From a virus: 64,000 nucleotides of DNA. Positions within the stretch are counted from its first letter, which is position 1. Each line of letters starts with the position of its first letter. The notes beneath the pieces were generated by a model. The model made no database searches. It was not told the origin of the DNA and worked only from the letters and a program-made list of their open reading frames with translations. This document shows, in pieces, positions 63,370 through 64,000 of this stretch. The stretch covers positions 1 to 64,000 of the IMG/VR virus record IMGVR_UViG_3300042446_001954. One strand, 5' to 3'. Position numbers and translations under genes: made by a program.

Positions 63370-64000
63370 ATGTTACTATCTGAAGAACTAAAACAAAAAT
63401 GGCAACCAATTCTGGAGCACCCAGAATTAGAAGCTATTAAGGATCCATACAAGAAGGCTGTTACAGCCATGGTCCTTGAAAATCAATCTCAAGCTATGGC
63501 ATCCGACCGTGCTCAAATGGGTCTAATTAACGAAACTACTTCCAGCGGCCCATCTATGGCTACTGGTTCTGGTATTCAGAATTTTGATCCAATCTTGATC
63601 TCTTTGGTTCGCCGTGCATTGCCTAACCTGATTGCGTATGATGTTGCTGGCGTTCAGCCAATGACAGGTCCAACAGGCTTGATCTTTGCAATGCGTGCCA
63701 AATACGGTGAAAACAACAAAGCATCTGGTGTAGAAGCATTCTTCAACGAAGCCAACACCCAGTTCTCTGGTCTTAGTTCTAACACCAACCGTTTCGGTTT
63801 CGCTAACAACACTACTGGTGACACAATCACCAACCCAGTTGGTAACGGTTTCACTACAGCTAACACATTCACAACCGGTATCGGCATGCCTACGGCTACT
63901 GCTGAATACTTGGGTTCTGAGTCAAACACAGCTTTCGGTCAAATGGCTTTCTCTATCGAGAAGGTTACTGTTACTGCTCAAAGCCGTGCATTGAAAGCTG
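63370..64000 (+). CDS. gp23: Major capsid protein gp23, N-terminal part (cut by the right edge)
   Basis: About 210 codons of an open gene start at 63370 with AGGAG upstream. MLLSEELKQKWQPILEHPEL opens a charged helical propeptide. The first I-N-E site follows at residues 53-55 (GLINETTSSGP), a likely gp21 cleavage point. Then come the gp23 blocks FDPILISLVRRALPNLIAYD, VAGVQPMTGPTGLIFAMRA and AFSIEKVTVTAQSRALKA. The gene continues past the right edge; T4 gp23 is 521 aa. Confidence 0.93.
   Translation, partial: MLLSEELKQKWQPILEHPELEAIKDPYKKAVTAMVLENQSQAMASDRAQMGLINETTSSGPSMATGSGIQNFDPILISLVRRALPNLIAYDVAGVQPMTGPTGLIFAMRAKYGENNKASGVEAFFNEANTQFSGLSSNTNRFGFANNTTGDTITNPVGNGFTTANTFTTGIGMPTATAEYLGSESNTAFGQMAFSIEKVTVTAQSRALKA

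Overview
The window is a gene-dense, AT-rich stretch of the late (virion) region of a T4-like contractile-tailed bacteriophage. Recognised products run in T4-type order: baseplate, neck (gp13, gp14), tail completion (gp15), terminase (gp16, gp17), sheath (gp18), tube (gp19), portal (gp20), prohead core and protease (gp68, gp21), scaffold (gp22) and the start of the capsid gene (gp23). The large DUF4815-type protein, GPI-collagen fibres and a TATAAATA-like late promoter motif resemble marine or freshwater T4-like phages such as cyanomyoviruses and pelagimyophages. No photosynthesis gene, tRNA, integrase or CRISPR array is seen, so the host cannot be named. It is most likely a lytic phage or an uncultured viral contig.

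Layout. (1) 1-4695, minus strand: one overlapping operon reading gp4 head completion, a GT4 glycosyltransferase, a gp2-like protein, a gp54/gp19-like tube-initiator, gp26 (with an apparent -1 frameshift extension) and a probable tape measure protein that runs off the left edge. (2) 4737-18985, plus strand: baseplate proteins gp48, gp53, gp27-like hub, a gp5 split into OB-fold and spike proteins, an unknown protein, gp25, gp6, gp7, an unassigned fibre-like protein and gp8. (3) 18995-44844: a very large DUF4815-type protein followed by an array of fibres and adhesins. These include two S74-chaperoned fibres with collagen-like and NTTG solenoid repeats, two fibres with MTD-like N-termini, a fibrinogen-like domain protein, a LamG protein and a glycine-rich LamG protein. 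(4) 44880-50626: a cassette of sugar and sulfate enzymes (GT2, GT2-methyltransferase, GT9-like, sulfotransferase, nucleotidyltransferase-cupin, APS kinase-nucleotidyltransferase). (5) 50688-64000: neck, terminase, tail and head genes.

How it works together. Regions 1-3 and 5 build the particle. Genes overlap by ATGA or TAATG junctions and are punctuated by about eleven TATAAATA-like late promoters. Region 4 is metabolically coherent: it could make activated sugars and PAPS, then glycosylate, methylate and sulfate a glycan on the host surface or on the virion fibres encoded just upstream.

Most interesting signals: the T-TTT-TTC slippery site at the end of gp26; a perfect 13-bp inverted repeat that encloses the gp13 late promoter and includes the gp13 start codon; the glycan/sulfation cassette; the fibrinogen-like adhesin; and the repeat modules shared between fibre paralogues. 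No gap between genes exceeds 300 bases.
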